DNA of 64,000 bases, taken from NCBI RefSeq assembly GCF_000763495.1, contig NZ_CP009576.1:2957001-3021000 (forward strand), written 5' to 3'. Source of the stretch: Listeria ivanovii subsp. londoniensis. GTDB lineage: Bacteria; Bacillota; Bacilli; Lactobacillales; Listeriaceae. The position numbers and the translations under genes are program-made. Each line of letters begins with the position of its first letter. Positions within the stretch are counted from its first letter, which is position 1. Below are positions 34,157-42,608 of this stretch, one piece after another. Below the pieces are notes generated by a model. It did not search any database and was not told where the DNA came from. It saw only the letters and a list, made by a program, of their open reading frames with translations.

Positions 34157-34537
34157 ATGAATATTAAAGAAGCAAGCGAAAAAACTGGTGTTTCTGCAGA
34201 TACCATTCGTTATTATGAACGGATTGGCTTAATCCCCAATATTAGTCGCAACGAAAACGGTGTGCGCAAATTTGATGAGGAAGATTTGCGCTGGATTGAT
34301 TTCAGTCGCCAAATGCGGTGTGCTGGAATGTCCATTGAATCGCTAATTGATTATTTGTCTCTCTTTCGCGAAGGAGAAAAGACACTAGAACCTCGGATGG
34401 AATTATTAAAAGAACAACGCGCAGAACTTCAAGACCGGATTGATATGATGCAAGAAGCACTAGAACGGCTCGACTTTAAAATCGAAAACTATGATACGCA
34501 TCTTATCCCAGCCCAAAAGAAATTAAAAGAATTTTAA
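34157..34537 (+). CDS. MerR-family regulator, AdhR-like
   Basis: 126 aa from ATG 34157 (GGAGTG upstream; the longer frame is discarded). Starts NIKEASEKTGVSADTIRYYERIGLIP, then FDEEDLRWIDFSRQMRCAGMSIE and a coiled coil, as in AdhR/CueR-size members. Only one Cys (about 56), which fits thiol-based aldehyde sensing as in AdhR. Probably activates its own operon at the dyad at 33329. Confidence 0.9.
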   Translation: MNIKEASEKTGVSADTIRYYERIGLIPNISRNENGVRKFDEEDLRWIDFSRQMRCAGMSIESLIDYLSLFREGEKTLEPRMELLKEQRAELQDRIDMMQEALERLDFKIENYDTHLIPAQKKLKEF

Positions 34538-34545
34538 GGAAAAAA

Positions 34546-34585
34546 AATAAACCCGCAAACTTTTTAATGAAGGTTTGTGGGTTTT
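34546..34585. terminator. Bidirectional terminator between MerR and HAD genes
   Basis: AAACCCGCAAAC pairs with GGTTTGTGGGTTT (one G-U) around 11 bases, T-runs on both sides. Confidence 0.85.
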
Positions 34586-34590
34586 CCTTG

Positions 34591-35202
34591 TTATTTTACT
34601 ACATAAGCTAAAATATCTTCTGGTTTCTCAAAGACATACTCTGCTGCTTCAAATCCTTCAGTAGATTTCGCACCCCAGAGCGCTAAACCAAAATGAACAC
34701 CGGCCGCATGGGCACATTTCATATCATAAGAAGAATCGCCAATATAAATGACTTCATGGGGTTCACGCTCAAGAAGTTCTAGGCTTTTAAGTAACGGATC
34801 TGGATGCGGTTTATGATTTTCGGTATCACTGGCACAAACAATCGCTTCAAAATGATCATGAATTTCAAATGGATAAAAACCTTTGTCCATTTCTAGTGAG
34901 TTTTTAGAAGTGACGACACCACTTTCTGGAATCGCATGAAGCACTTTATGAATTCCATCGAAAACCTCTACTTCATCGATAAAAGACGCTTCTCGTTCAA
35001 TCCAGTTAGCGAGTATCCGCTCCTCATCTAATATATTCAGTTGTTCAAGCGCCGCTGCCCCAGTAATTCCTAGCACAAATCGTAACTCAGCTAAATCATA
35101 AGTCAATCCTTCTTCCGCTAAAACGGTCTGAAGTGAATGCAAAACTGCTCTTTCTGTATCCAAAATCGTTCCATCTACATCAAAAATAATTGTTTTATAC
35201 AT
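34591..35202 (-). CDS. HAD-superfamily hydrolase, phosphatase type
   Basis: 203 aa. HAD motif I FDVDGTILDTE (Asp at 8 and 10), motif II VVTSKN, motif III Lys in ENHKPHPDP and motif IV YIGDSSYDM. The cap is the small helical type, as in PGMB/phosphoglycolate phosphatase-like enzymes. Substrate unknown. The ATG at 35202 follows AAGGAGGAG; the much longer frame has no support. Follows the gene at 35219 by 16 bases; both form one transcript. Confidence 0.9.
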   Translation of the reverse strand: MYKTIIFDVDGTILDTERAVLHSLQTVLAEEGLTYDLAELRFVLGITGAAALEQLNILDEERILANWIEREASFIDEVEVFDGIHKVLHAIPESGVVTSKNSLEMDKGFYPFEIHDHFEAIVCASDTENHKPHPDPLLKSLELLEREPHEVIYIGDSSYDMKCAHAAGVHFGLALWGAKSTEGFEAAEYVFEKPEDILAYVVK

Positions 35203-35218
35203 GAAAACTCCTCCTTCA

Positions 35219-35584
35219 TCATTGAGCAAAATTGTGATAGTGATGAGTTGTATACCTTGTTTTTTCAATACTTTTTTCTTTCTTAAAATCAGCACCATCG
35301 AGGCCTTTATTCTCAAGTAAATGTCGAAATTCGTACAAGCTTCCTTGCGTATTTTCATTTAATTCAAATTCAATATTATCGCAACTAAATGTTAAGCAAA
35401 TTTCATTTCTATCAGTAGTCAACGCGATATTACGCAATTTTGCAACTGGGAAAGTTTGTCGTTTTTTCATGCCCAAGCTGAAGTTTTGGTCAAAAACAAG
35501 ATAATCTCTATCGATGTAAAACTCTCCGAATTGATATTCTAGTCCTAAAGATGAATAAATCTTGCATACACCTTCTAGTTTCAT
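35219..35584 (-). CDS. Conserved hypothetical protein, possibly PH-like beta fold
   Basis: 121 aa. Alternating strands (GEFYIDRDYLVFDQNFSLGMKKRQTFPVAKLRNIALTTDRNEICLTF) suggest a pleckstrin-like or GRAM-like beta barrel, a guess from pattern. The C-terminal part is helical. Start ATG at 35584 follows GGAGG by eight bases. Probably cotranscribed with the HAD phosphatase. Not recognised. Confidence 0.75.
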   Translation of the reverse strand: MKLEGVCKIYSSLGLEYQFGEFYIDRDYLVFDQNFSLGMKKRQTFPVAKLRNIALTTDRNEICLTFSCDNIEFELNENTQGSLYEFRHLLENKGLDGADFKKEKSIEKTRYTTHHYHNFAQ

Positions 35585-35669
35585 ACCATCCGCCTCCTTC
35601 ATCACCTTATATATTAGTTTTAAATGATGAAATGGGTTTCATGTCAAGTAATTTATCAGAAAAAATTTT

Positions 35670-36626
35670 CTAAACCGTTTTTCTTCTGATTAATTCATGC
35701 TTAATTTGAATATTTTGCAGCTTTCCCTGCTCAAAAATAGCAAAAGCATTTTCGCCTAATTTTTTCAAGTGGTGATCAAGCGTTGTAATTCCCATCGCTT
35801 TTCCAATTGCCAAGTTTTCTTGCCCCAGAATCGCCACATCTTCTGGTATCCGAAGCCCAAGCTCTTTCGCATGAAACATAATCCCAGCTGCAACTTCATC
35901 ACCATTAGCATAAAAAGCGTCCGGCCAGTCTTTCCCTTCACCAAAAAAGTGTTTTCCCGCTTTTAAACCATCTTCAAAAGTATAACATTCCCCCAAAAAG
36001 CGGTTTTCACTAACTGGTCCAAATACTTGTTCATAAGCATCAATCTTCCCATATGTACTAGTGCTTTCAAGTGATTCACGTCCAGCTGTAAAGGCAACTT
36101 TTTTATAACCTTCCTCTTGTAAAAACAAAAATCCATCTCGATAAGCATCAATTCTATCAATGAAAGAACAAGATATTTCGGGAGAATCAACATACTCACA
36201 AGCAACAATTGGTCCATATGCTAGGTAAGGCAAAATCACATCCCAGTTATTGGCACGCGAAGTAATAATTAGCCCATCGACTTGTTTAGTTTTAAGGCGC
36301 ATCAAATATTTTTCTTCCTCTTTCGTATCATACCCTGTTGGAAAAAGTGTTACAGAATACCTATTTTTAAAGGCCGCCTCAAGAACTCCATTAACAATTT
36401 TATCAAACCAAGGATGGTCATTATAAGGCAAAATGATACCAATTGTATTAGTTTTCCCAAGCGCCAAGTCTGTAGCAATACGATTAGGAGAATAATCAAG
36501 TTCTTCAATAATAGCTTGAACTCGCGACCTCTTATCTTCGGCGACATAAGGGTGATTATTAAGTACGCGTGACACGGTCGTCACAGAAACTCCTGCTAAT
36601 TTGGCAATTTCTTTAATGTTCGGCAT
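35670..36626 (-). CDS. LacI-family transcriptional regulator (orphan)
   Basis: 318 aa. HTH with hinge helix: NIKEIAKLAGVSVTTVSRVLNNHPYVAEDKR (2-32), then a periplasmic-binding-like sensor (TNTIGIILPYNDHPWFDKIVNGV). LacI regulators normally sit by the sugar genes that they control. Here no permease, PTS or glycosidase is next to it; from memory, L. monocytogenes EGD-e carries a fructose-PTS/sucrose phosphorylase cluster near this point. So the target operon may be lost in this strain. No clear promoter fits in the 25 bases between the upstream terminator and its RBS. Confidence 0.9.
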   Translation of the reverse strand: MPNIKEIAKLAGVSVTTVSRVLNNHPYVAEDKRSRVQAIIEELDYSPNRIATDLALGKTNTIGIILPYNDHPWFDKIVNGVLEAAFKNRYSVTLFPTGYDTKEEEKYLMRLKTKQVDGLIITSRANNWDVILPYLAYGPIVACEYVDSPEISCSFIDRIDAYRDGFLFLQEEGYKKVAFTAGRESLESTSTYGKIDAYEQVFGPVSENRFLGECYTFEDGLKAGKHFFGEGKDWPDAFYANGDEVAAGIMFHAKELGLRIPEDVAILGQENLAIGKAMGITTLDHHLKKLGENAFAIFEQGKLQNIQIKHELIRRKTV

Positions 36627-36647
36627 TCTAAAAACCTCATTCCTAAG

Positions 36648-36682
36648 AAAAAAGTGCGGATAGATTTCTCATACCGCACTGT
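36648..36682 (-). terminator. Terminator after the CBS-domain gene
   Basis: AGTGCGG pairs with CCGCACT around a 14-base loop, T6 on the minus strand. Confidence 0.75.
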
Positions 36683-36692
36683 AATTTTATCA

Positions 36693-38027
36693 TTAAGCTA
36701 ACTGCTCTAATTCGCTTGTTTGGAAATCTCTTTCCACACGAACAGAAACTAGTCTAGCATCATTCATTTCTTCTACTGTAAATCGAAGGCTATCGTATTC
36801 AACTACTACTTTATCATCTTCTTCTGGAATTGTCCCGGTTAAGGTTAACACAAACCCAGCTACAGTATCTATGCCACGTGATGGAAGTTCCACGTGAAAC
36901 ATTTTATTAAAATCATCTAGCGTCATGCGGCCTTCCACGATAAATGTAGAATCATCTATTTTCTTCACTTCATCTGAAAACACATCATTTTCGTCATCGA
37001 TTTCGCCAACAATCTCTTCTAACAAATCTTCTACGGTGACAATTCCGGCAACTCCACCGTATTCATCCATTAAAATTGCCATCTGATTTCTAGTTCTTTG
37101 CATATTTTTGAGTAAATCATCAATGAACATTGTCTCCTGCGCAAAATACGCCTCTTTTACGAGCGACTTCACATCAATGTTTTCAAAGCCTGACTTTCTA
37201 GCTTCCACAAAAAAATCTTTCATATGCAGAATACCCAGCACCGAGTCCTGATTGTCTGTATAGACGGGAACTCTTGAAAAATTCTCACTTAATAATGCGT
37301 CACAAAGCGCTTCTGATTCCGTTTCGGCGTCAACCATAAACGCATCTGTTCGCGGTACCATTACTTCACGTGCGTATTTATTATCCATTTCAAATACACC
37401 ACGAAGCATTTGTAATTCTTCTACCTCAATTACACCATCACGTCGACCGGTTTCAATCAGTAATTGCATTTCTTCTCGTGTCATTTTTTCATTATCCGTA
37501 TTTTTCTCCATTCTCGTTATTTTCACAAGAATATCCGTGGAAAAGGATAAGAATTTCACGAATGGACGAAGCAAAACGCCTACTGCCATGATTGGTCGTA
37601 CAGAAACTCGGGCAATTTTCTCTGATTTTTGAAGTGCTAAACGTTTTGGATAAAGTTCACCGAAAACAAGTGTGATATACGATAACACAATCGTTACGAC
37701 AATAATCGATAGCTCTTTGGCAAAACTACTTCCTCCAAAAACAGGTTCCAATCTAGTCGCAATGCTAGTAGCGGCTGACGCACTGGAGAAGAATCCAGCG
37801 AGTGTAATACCAACTTGGATTGTAGCAAGAAATTTACTTGGATCGTCTACGAGTTTAGCAAGCAAAATCGCTTTTTTATCACCAGTTGCGGCTTGGCTCT
37901 TTACTCGATTTTTGTTCAGTGATACAAGCGCCATCTCTGCTGAGGCAAAGAATGCGTTGAGCATTGTCAACACAACAATAAGAATTAACTGCAAGATAAT
38001 CTGCTGACTCTCGGGGTCAGGGTTCAT
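36693..38027 (-). CDS. CNNM/CorC-type CBS-domain membrane protein (hemolysin C family)
   Basis: 444 aa. N-terminal CNNM (DUF21) domain with four helices (about 10-190; FFASAEMALVSLNKNRV, LVFGELYPKRLA), two CBS modules (about 210-330; REVMVPRTDAFMVD, QMAILMDEYGGVAGIVTVEDLLEEIVGEI) and a CorC_HlyC end domain. Members move or regulate Mg2+ or Na+; named hemolysins for historical reasons. Start ATG at 38027 after GGAGAG. A parS-like 16-mer lies within the coding sequence at 36886. Confidence 0.92.
   Translation of the reverse strand: MNPDPESQQIILQLILIVVLTMLNAFFASAEMALVSLNKNRVKSQAATGDKKAILLAKLVDDPSKFLATIQVGITLAGFFSSASAATSIATRLEPVFGGSSFAKELSIIVVTIVLSYITLVFGELYPKRLALQKSEKIARVSVRPIMAVGVLLRPFVKFLSFSTDILVKITRMEKNTDNEKMTREEMQLLIETGRRDGVIEVEELQMLRGVFEMDNKYAREVMVPRTDAFMVDAETESEALCDALLSENFSRVPVYTDNQDSVLGILHMKDFFVEARKSGFENIDVKSLVKEAYFAQETMFIDDLLKNMQRTRNQMAILMDEYGGVAGIVTVEDLLEEIVGEIDDENDVFSDEVKKIDDSTFIVEGRMTLDDFNKMFHVELPSRGIDTVAGFVLTLTGTIPEEDDKVVVEYDSLRFTVEEMNDARLVSVRVERDFQTSELEQLA
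36886..36901. promoter_or_regulatory. parS site (15 of 16)
   Basis: AGTTCCACGTGAAACA, one base off the Bacillus consensus TGTTCCACGTGAAACA; inside the CorC-like gene. Loading site for ParB (Spo0J). Confidence 0.8.
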
Positions 38028-38144
38028 ATGGAACTCTCCACTCCTTATTTTCATCGAGAAAACGAGTGCTCATTTTCTCTAAATATTCCGGATAATTTTC
38101 CGGTTAAGAAAATTCTATCATGCTACCCTTATTACTGCAAGGTT

Positions 38145-38837
38145 TCAAATCTTCGCAAAAACTTCTATCGCATCATTTTCTATCATTTCAAAAGAATACG
38201 GCAAGAAAATTCGTTCTTTATTTACAGCAAAAATTTGCGCTGTTTTATTTCGGTAATCGGTTAAATTACAAAACGGACTCACTCTAAAAGAAGTCCCCAC
38301 AATTACAATCAAATCTGCATGCCTGATTGCGGAAAGAGATTGATTTATAGCACTTTCTTGGATGGCTTCTTCGTAAAGCACTACATCTGGTCGAATAATA
38401 CCTAGACAATCTTCATGAACATTGGACTGAAGATACGTCTCAGCCGGAATGCTCATTTGGCACTTTTGGCAATAACAATGATACAAGCTTCCGTGAAAAT
38501 TAATCACTTTCTTAGAGCCAGCTTTTTCATGAAGTCCATCAATATTTTGTGTAATAATCATCACATCTTTTTGCTGCGAGATTTCAGCCATTTTAGTATG
38601 AATCATGTTTGGCTCTGCATCTGGATAATACATATTTTCCTTAACAAATTGATAAAACTTATCCGGTTCTTGCGTAAGACATGTATGACTGAGCATATAT
38701 TCAGGGCTTTCCATCCTTGTATATAAACCATTTTTCGAGCGATAGTCAGGAATCCCAGAAGGTACCGACACCCCTGCACCCGTTAAAAAAACGATTTTGT
38801 TTGCTTGCTTAATCGCTTCCTTTAAATCATTCATCAT
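38145..38837 (-). CDS. Sir2-family NAD-dependent protein deacylase
   Basis: 230 aa. NAD motifs GAGVSVPSGIPDYRS (about 20), TQNIDGLH (about 100) and FHGSLYHC with catalytic His (about 117). The zinc ribbon has CYCQKC, but the second half reads HEDCLGIIRPD, where one of the two usual Cys is absent and a His may replace it. Removes acyl groups from lysine using NAD. The start overlaps the stop of the Cdd1-like gene (TAATG). Last gene of an MFS-Cdd1-Sir2 transcript. Confidence 0.92.
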   Translation of the reverse strand: MMNDLKEAIKQANKIVFLTGAGVSVPSGIPDYRSKNGLYTRMESPEYMLSHTCLTQEPDKFYQFVKENMYYPDAEPNMIHTKMAEISQQKDVMIITQNIDGLHEKAGSKKVINFHGSLYHCYCQKCQMSIPAETYLQSNVHEDCLGIIRPDVVLYEEAIQESAINQSLSAIRHADLIVIVGTSFRVSPFCNLTDYRNKTAQIFAVNKERIFLPYSFEMIENDAIEVFAKI

Positions 38838-39118
38838 TATTTCTTCCTTTCATTTTCATGTGCCTTGTCTTTCCAATTCCACCATTTGCGTAACTCGGGC
38901 TGTTGTTTATCTTGTGCTGTTTCTGCTACATAAACAGCACAACGATATGTGTATAAAACACATGGATCCATTCTTTCACCGCGTTTTTCACAAGTTTTTT
39001 CGTATAATTCAAGCGGATTTCCCCCTTTCAAATCCGCTATTTCTTTAACTCCAATTTCATTTAACATGACGACCATTTTTTTGCCAATTCCTGGTAATTT
39101 TATTAAGTCAGACTGCAT
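38837..39118 (-). CDS. Cdd1-like helix-hairpin-helix protein
   Basis: 93 aa. [43 protein letters not shown] (about 5-48) is a helix-hairpin-helix pair; the rest ([16 protein letters not shown]) fits the Cdd1 family (PF11731). HhH pairs usually bind DNA without sequence preference, but the role of Cdd1 proteins is unknown. Overlaps the end of the MFS gene by 11 bases and the start of the sirtuin gene by one. Confidence 0.82.
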   Translation of the reverse strand: MQSDLIKLPGIGKKMVVMLNEIGVKEIADLKGGNPLELYEKTCEKRGERMDPCVLYTYRCAVYVAETAQDKQQPELRKWWNWKDKAHENERKK

Positions 39119-40316
39119 GATTCCCCTTCTTTCTATGCATTTTTTGGTTGAAATAAAAACTGATAATCACATTGATGAAAATAAAGCCAGCTACAACCAG
39201 GAATACATCCCCATACCCAAAATGCGCGGCAACACTAGATCCGACTAGCGGGCCGATAACATTCCCGATATATTGAAATGATTGATTGTATCCAAAAATA
39301 CGTCCAGAAACCTCTCGAGGAGCATTTTTTGCAAGTAGTGATTGAACTGCTGGTAATAATGCACCATCTGTAAGCCCTAGTAGAAAACGCAAAATACCAA
39401 GCTGCCAAGGATTTTGTGCGAACGCCATTGGTATTTGTAATAACATCGATCCAATGAGTGCCCCAAGTAAAATTCGCTCAGAACCAATTCTGTCACCCCA
39501 CCTCCCAAGCCTTGGTGCAGCTATAAGGGCAGCAACCCCTGGAACAGAAGCAATCATCCCACTAATAAAAGCAATATTTTGAGCATTTCCGGCAAGATCT
39601 CGTACATATAAAGTTAAAATCGGGTTAACTGAGTTGGAAGCTATTTGAATCATCATTGTCGTAATAAACAACGAGATAATTAAGCCAGGGTTTTTGAGTG
39701 ATAAGAAAACCTCTTTCCCAGAGCGCATTTCTTTTTTCTCTATCGGAGTAAATTTCTCTTTTACAAAGAATAGTGTTAAGAAAAAGCTACCTAGTAAGAG
39801 TGCTCCTGTAATATAAAATACTGGCCTAACTCCAAAGGTATCCGATAAGGCTCCACCAATTAGCGGACCAATTAGCACACCCGATACAGCTGCCGTTGAT
39901 AATGCTCCTAGGGCCCAACCACTACGATGACGCGGAACTTGTGTTGCAACGAGTGCATTTGCTGTGGAAATATATCCTGAAAAAATTCCCATTAATAAAC
40001 GCAATCCTACAAATTGATATACATTGCTCACTAACCCCATAAGAATCATCGCTATCGCCATACCAAGAGAAGCACGCAATAACATGACTCTTCGTCCTTT
40101 TTGATCAGCAAGCTTCCCCCAAATTGGTGACATAATTGCCGAAACTAAAAAAGTTGAACTGAGCGCAATTCCTGACCATAAACTTACTTGGTCTGGATTA
40201 TGTACACCTAGCTCTTCAATATATAATGGCAAAAACGGCATAATCAAATTTAGTCCAGTTCCTGTAAGAAAACAACCAATCCAAACAACATATAGATTTT
40301 TCTTCCAATTTTCCAT
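39108..40316 (-). CDS. MFS-type drug efflux transporter (DHA1, PmrA-like)
   Basis: 402 aa, twelve helices. Motif [14 protein letters not shown] (about 68), motif C-like [17 protein letters not shown] (about 147) point to the DHA1 drug/H+ antiporters. First gene of the operon with Cdd1-like and sirtuin genes. RBS not clear in the short leader AGGTGGATTT before ATG. Substrate unknown. Confidence 0.9.
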   Translation of the reverse strand: MENWKKNLYVVWIGCFLTGTGLNLIMPFLPLYIEELGVHNPDQVSLWSGIALSSTFLVSAIMSPIWGKLADQKGRRVMLLRASLGMAIAMILMGLVSNVYQFVGLRLLMGIFSGYISTANALVATQVPRHRSGWALGALSTAAVSGVLIGPLIGGALSDTFGVRPVFYITGALLLGSFFLTLFFVKEKFTPIEKKEMRSGKEVFLSLKNPGLIISLFITTMMIQIASNSVNPILTLYVRDLAGNAQNIAFISGMIASVPGVAALIAAPRLGRWGDRIGSERILLGALIGSMLLQIPMAFAQNPWQLGILRFLLGLTDGALLPAVQSLLAKNAPREVSGRIFGYNQSFQYIGNVIGPLVGSSVAAHFGYGDVFLVVAGFIFINVIISFYFNQKMHRKKGNHAV

Positions 40317-40359
40317 AAATCCACCTAGATTCTTCCATCATTACTCTTAATTATTCCAC

Positions 40360-40398
40360 AAAAAAAGCGAAAGTAAAACTAATCCTTCGCTTTTTTGC
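40360..40398 (-). terminator. Terminator after the SH3 gene
   Basis: AAAAAAGCGAAGG pairs with CTTTCGCTTTTTTT on the minus strand. Lies between the SH3 gene and the MFS gene. Confidence 0.8.
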
Positions 40399-40413
40399 TA
40401 TATTAGGTTAAAT

Positions 40414-40429
40414 TGTTTCACGTGAAACA
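40414..40429. promoter_or_regulatory. parS site (15 of 16)
   Basis: TGTTTCACGTGAAACA, a perfect 16-bp palindrome, one base from the asymmetric consensus. Intergenic, two bases after the SH3 gene stop. Confidence 0.88.
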
Positions 40430-40431
40430 TT

Positions 40432-40779
40432 CTAAATTTCTAGATTTTGAAGCGGAACCCAGCCAGCTTGGTTTTCTTCAGTCACACACCAAACCCAACC
40501 ATTTAATTCCCGATTACTTTCTAATTTATCGCCAGGTTTTACATTTAATTCACGCGCAGAATAATCTTCTGTCACTGTTCCGCTCTTGTCATCACTGCTC
40601 ATTTGAATAATTTGCTTTGGAACCCAGCCTTCTTTACCAGAAGATTTCACTTTACAAAAAATCCACCCTGGATACTCAGTGTCTTCTTGAAAAACCCAAA
40701 TCGATTCATTCTTGTTAACGAAAAGCGGATCAGGATAATTGCTTTTATGCTCTTTTTTTACAGTAAATGTTTGATTCAT
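40432..40779 (-). CDS. Protein with two SH3-like domains
   Basis: 115 aa made of two SH3-type repeats: GWIFCKVKSSGKEGWVPKQII (about 38-58) and GWVWCVTEENQAGWVPLQNL (about 92-112), both with the GWVP core. No signal peptide, so probably cytoplasmic, unlike the wall-binding SH3b domains. RBS AAGGAAGG before ATG. It follows the transaldolase gene by 18 bases. Role unknown; peptide binding is the usual job of the fold. Confidence 0.82.
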   Translation of the reverse strand: MNQTFTVKKEHKSNYPDPLFVNKNESIWVFQEDTEYPGWIFCKVKSSGKEGWVPKQIIQMSSDDKSGTVTEDYSARELNVKPGDKLESNRELNGWVWCVTEENQAGWVPLQNLEI

Positions 40780-40797
40780 AATTTGAAACCTTCCTTG

Positions 40798-41442
40798 TTA
40801 GTTTTTAGCTGCTTCCCAATCTGCAAGGAATTTATCAATCCCGCTATCGGTCAGAGGATGTTTTAGCATTTGTTCGAACACTTTATATGGAACTGTGGCA
40901 ATATCCGCTCCTGCTTTAGCACATTCGATAACATGGATTGGATGGCGAACACTTGCCGAAATAATTTCTGTTGGGATACCGTGTATTTCAAAAATTTGTG
41001 CAATATCACGAATAAGAACCAGACCATCATCGCCAATATCATCTAGCCTACCTAAGAACGGTGATACATAAGTAGCTCCTGCTCTGGCAGCTAATAATGC
41101 TTGTGCTGCAGAAAACACAAGGGTAACATTTGTTTTTATTCCTTCTTCTGTCAACACTTTAACCGCTGCTAACCCTTCTCCTGTCATCGGTATTTTCACA
41201 ACCATATTCGGATGGGTTTTTGCGATGACTCGACCTTCTTCAACCATACCATTTGCTTCCAAACTTACTACTTCGCCGCTAATTGGTCCATCAACAATGG
41301 ATGTAATTTCTTGAATGACCTCATTAAAATCTCGACCTTCTTTGGCAACAAGAGATGGATTAGTCGTGACTCCAGCAATAAACCCCATTCTGTTAGCCTT
41401 TTTGATTTCTTCTACGTTCGCTGTATCGATAAAAAATCTCAT
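40798..41442 (-). CDS. tal: Transaldolase, TalC/fructose-6-phosphate aldolase type
   Basis: 214 aa short-form transaldolase. Starts [16 protein letters not shown]; has [20 protein letters not shown] (Schiff-base Lys about 83), [18 protein letters not shown] and [13 protein letters not shown]. Works in the pentose phosphate pathway or as a sedoheptulose/fructose aldolase. Start ATG at 41442 after GGAGG. A TATAAT box and a cre-like box (41463-41477) lie just upstream. Confidence 0.93.
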   Translation of the reverse strand: MRFFIDTANVEEIKKANRMGFIAGVTTNPSLVAKEGRDFNEVIQEITSIVDGPISGEVVSLEANGMVEEGRVIAKTHPNMVVKIPMTGEGLAAVKVLTEEGIKTNVTLVFSAAQALLAARAGATYVSPFLGRLDDIGDDGLVLIRDIAQIFEIHGIPTEIISASVRHPIHVIECAKAGADIATVPYKVFEQMLKHPLTDSGIDKFLADWEAAKN

Positions 41443-41462
41443 TAAAACATCCTCCTTTTCTA

Positions 41463-41477
41463 TCAAGCGCTTTCAAT
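41463..41477 (-). promoter_or_regulatory. cre-like CcpA site in the transaldolase leader
   Basis: Minus strand TTGAAAGCGCTTGAT has the TGAAARCGNTT core of the cre consensus, with the last two bases diverged. It lies downstream of a TATAAT box (near 41493), where CcpA would block transcription. Confidence 0.6.
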
Positions 41478-41529
41478 TACAGAGTCATTATAACGCAAAA
41501 GTCAAAAAAATGCTTTAGAATTGATTTAT

Positions 41530-41564
41530 GCACAAAAAAAGAATGCCTATAAAAGCATTCAAAA
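41530..41564 (-). terminator. Terminator of the Crp/Fnr gene
   Basis: GAATGC pairs with GCATTC around eight bases, T7 on the minus strand. Confidence 0.75.
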
Positions 41565-41580
41565 AGTTTCACATGAAACT
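41565..41580. promoter_or_regulatory. Degenerate parS-like palindrome
   Basis: AGTTTCACATGAAACT differs from TGTTTCACGTGAAACA in three bases, including the central CG. Probably weak or inactive for ParB. Confidence 0.3.
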
Positions 41581-41584
41581 TGTG

Positions 41585-42274
41585 TTATAAACGAGTTTTG
41601 TCCATCACTAACAGAGGTTTTGGTCTATTTCTAATTATCTCCTCTTTAATTAAATATGTGAGAGTGTGCGCCACATACTCGCGTGATGTATTGGTATACC
41701 TTGCTAATACTTCTTGCGTTACTTCTCTCGGTAGCAGTATCCCATTATCCGAAAAAGTTCCTAAAGTTTGAGCACATTTTAGAATGGCTTTGCGAATTCG
41801 TTCTTCTTTCTTCAAGAAGCTTAGTTTTGCAAATGCGTGTGCTTCGCGTAATTCCTCCGACATTACTTTAACCATGAAAAAGTTATTCTGATCTACTTTG
41901 TCAAAAATAGAAAATAAAAAATTACTATCTACTTCCATAACTTCACCATGACCTAAGCTCTGCATCGAAACATGCGGGCTCCATTCATCATAAAAGAGAT
42001 GGTACAATCCAAAATTATCTCCTTTTTGCAAAAAACGAATAATGCTTTCTTTACAATTCTCTTCTTCTAATTCTGCATCTTTTTCTACAATCATCCCGTA
42101 TATGCCACTAAGAACAAAATAAACCTTTGTTCCAGTTGGACTTAAACTTTCTAGAACCTCACCCTTCTTCGTGCGGATAACCGAGCAGTAATCTTTGAAA
42201 TTTGGATGTTCAAAGCACAGCTCCATTAACTTGCTAACCGTTAGATTGGATTCAAGCTCTTTTAAAAATAGCAT
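41585..42274 (-). CDS. Crp/Fnr-family transcriptional regulator
   Basis: 229 aa. N-terminal cyclic-nucleotide-binding-like barrel (about 20-125; SLSPTGTKVYFVLSGIYGMIVE, FLQKGDNFGLYHLF), central dimer helix, C-terminal winged helix (PREVTQEVLARYTNTSREYVAHTLTYLIKEEII). No Cys cluster for iron-sulfur and no clear cAMP pocket residues. Listeria has many such PrfA relatives of unknown ligand. Divergent from the ABC exporter at 42609; a TGTAA-N4-TTACA dyad lies at its own -35 region. Confidence 0.88.
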   Translation of the reverse strand: MLFLKELESNLTVSKLMELCFEHPNFKDYCSVIRTKKGEVLESLSPTGTKVYFVLSGIYGMIVEKDAELEEENCKESIIRFLQKGDNFGLYHLFYDEWSPHVSMQSLGHGEVMEVDSNFLFSIFDKVDQNNFFMVKVMSEELREAHAFAKLSFLKKEERIRKAILKCAQTLGTFSDNGILLPREVTQEVLARYTNTSREYVAHTLTYLIKEEIIRNRPKPLLVMDKTRL

Positions 42275-42608
42275 ATTCTCTCCTTTGCTATATTGTATTG
42301 AAAAAACACGTAGTAATTATATCATAAATACTATGTAAAAATTTACACTAAAAATAAAATACGAAAAGCCAAGACTTTAATTTTAGTTAATTATTTCACA
42401 AATAAATTTAAAATACTTAAAAAAGTTATCTTTATTTCTTTCAAATTTGCCGTATTTTCGAACTTTTTGTTACTTTTTATAAAAATTACAATTATAAAAA
42501 ATTATTTAATAATTACCACTTTAGACTGGTTTATTATTCATAAAAATGATTATACTTAAAAAAGTAAGCAACTAGATATTAATAGGTAACTCAGAAAGGG
42601 TGAATCGA
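42275..42608. promoter_or_regulatory. Divergent promoter region between Crp/Fnr gene and ABC exporter
   Basis: Leftward: extended -10 TGATATAAT near 42325-42317, with the dyad TGTAA-N4-TTACA (42334-42347) over the -35 position, a candidate binding site for the Crp/Fnr protein itself. Rightward: TATACT (42551-42556) before the exporter, RBS AGAAAGGG. The 200 bases between are very AT-rich with no other structure that I can name. Confidence 0.55.

Noticed and set aside
38440-38480. Second sigma-54 promoter (TTGGCAC)
   Set aside because: Spacing to the next GC element is wrong and it lies inside the sirtuin gene.
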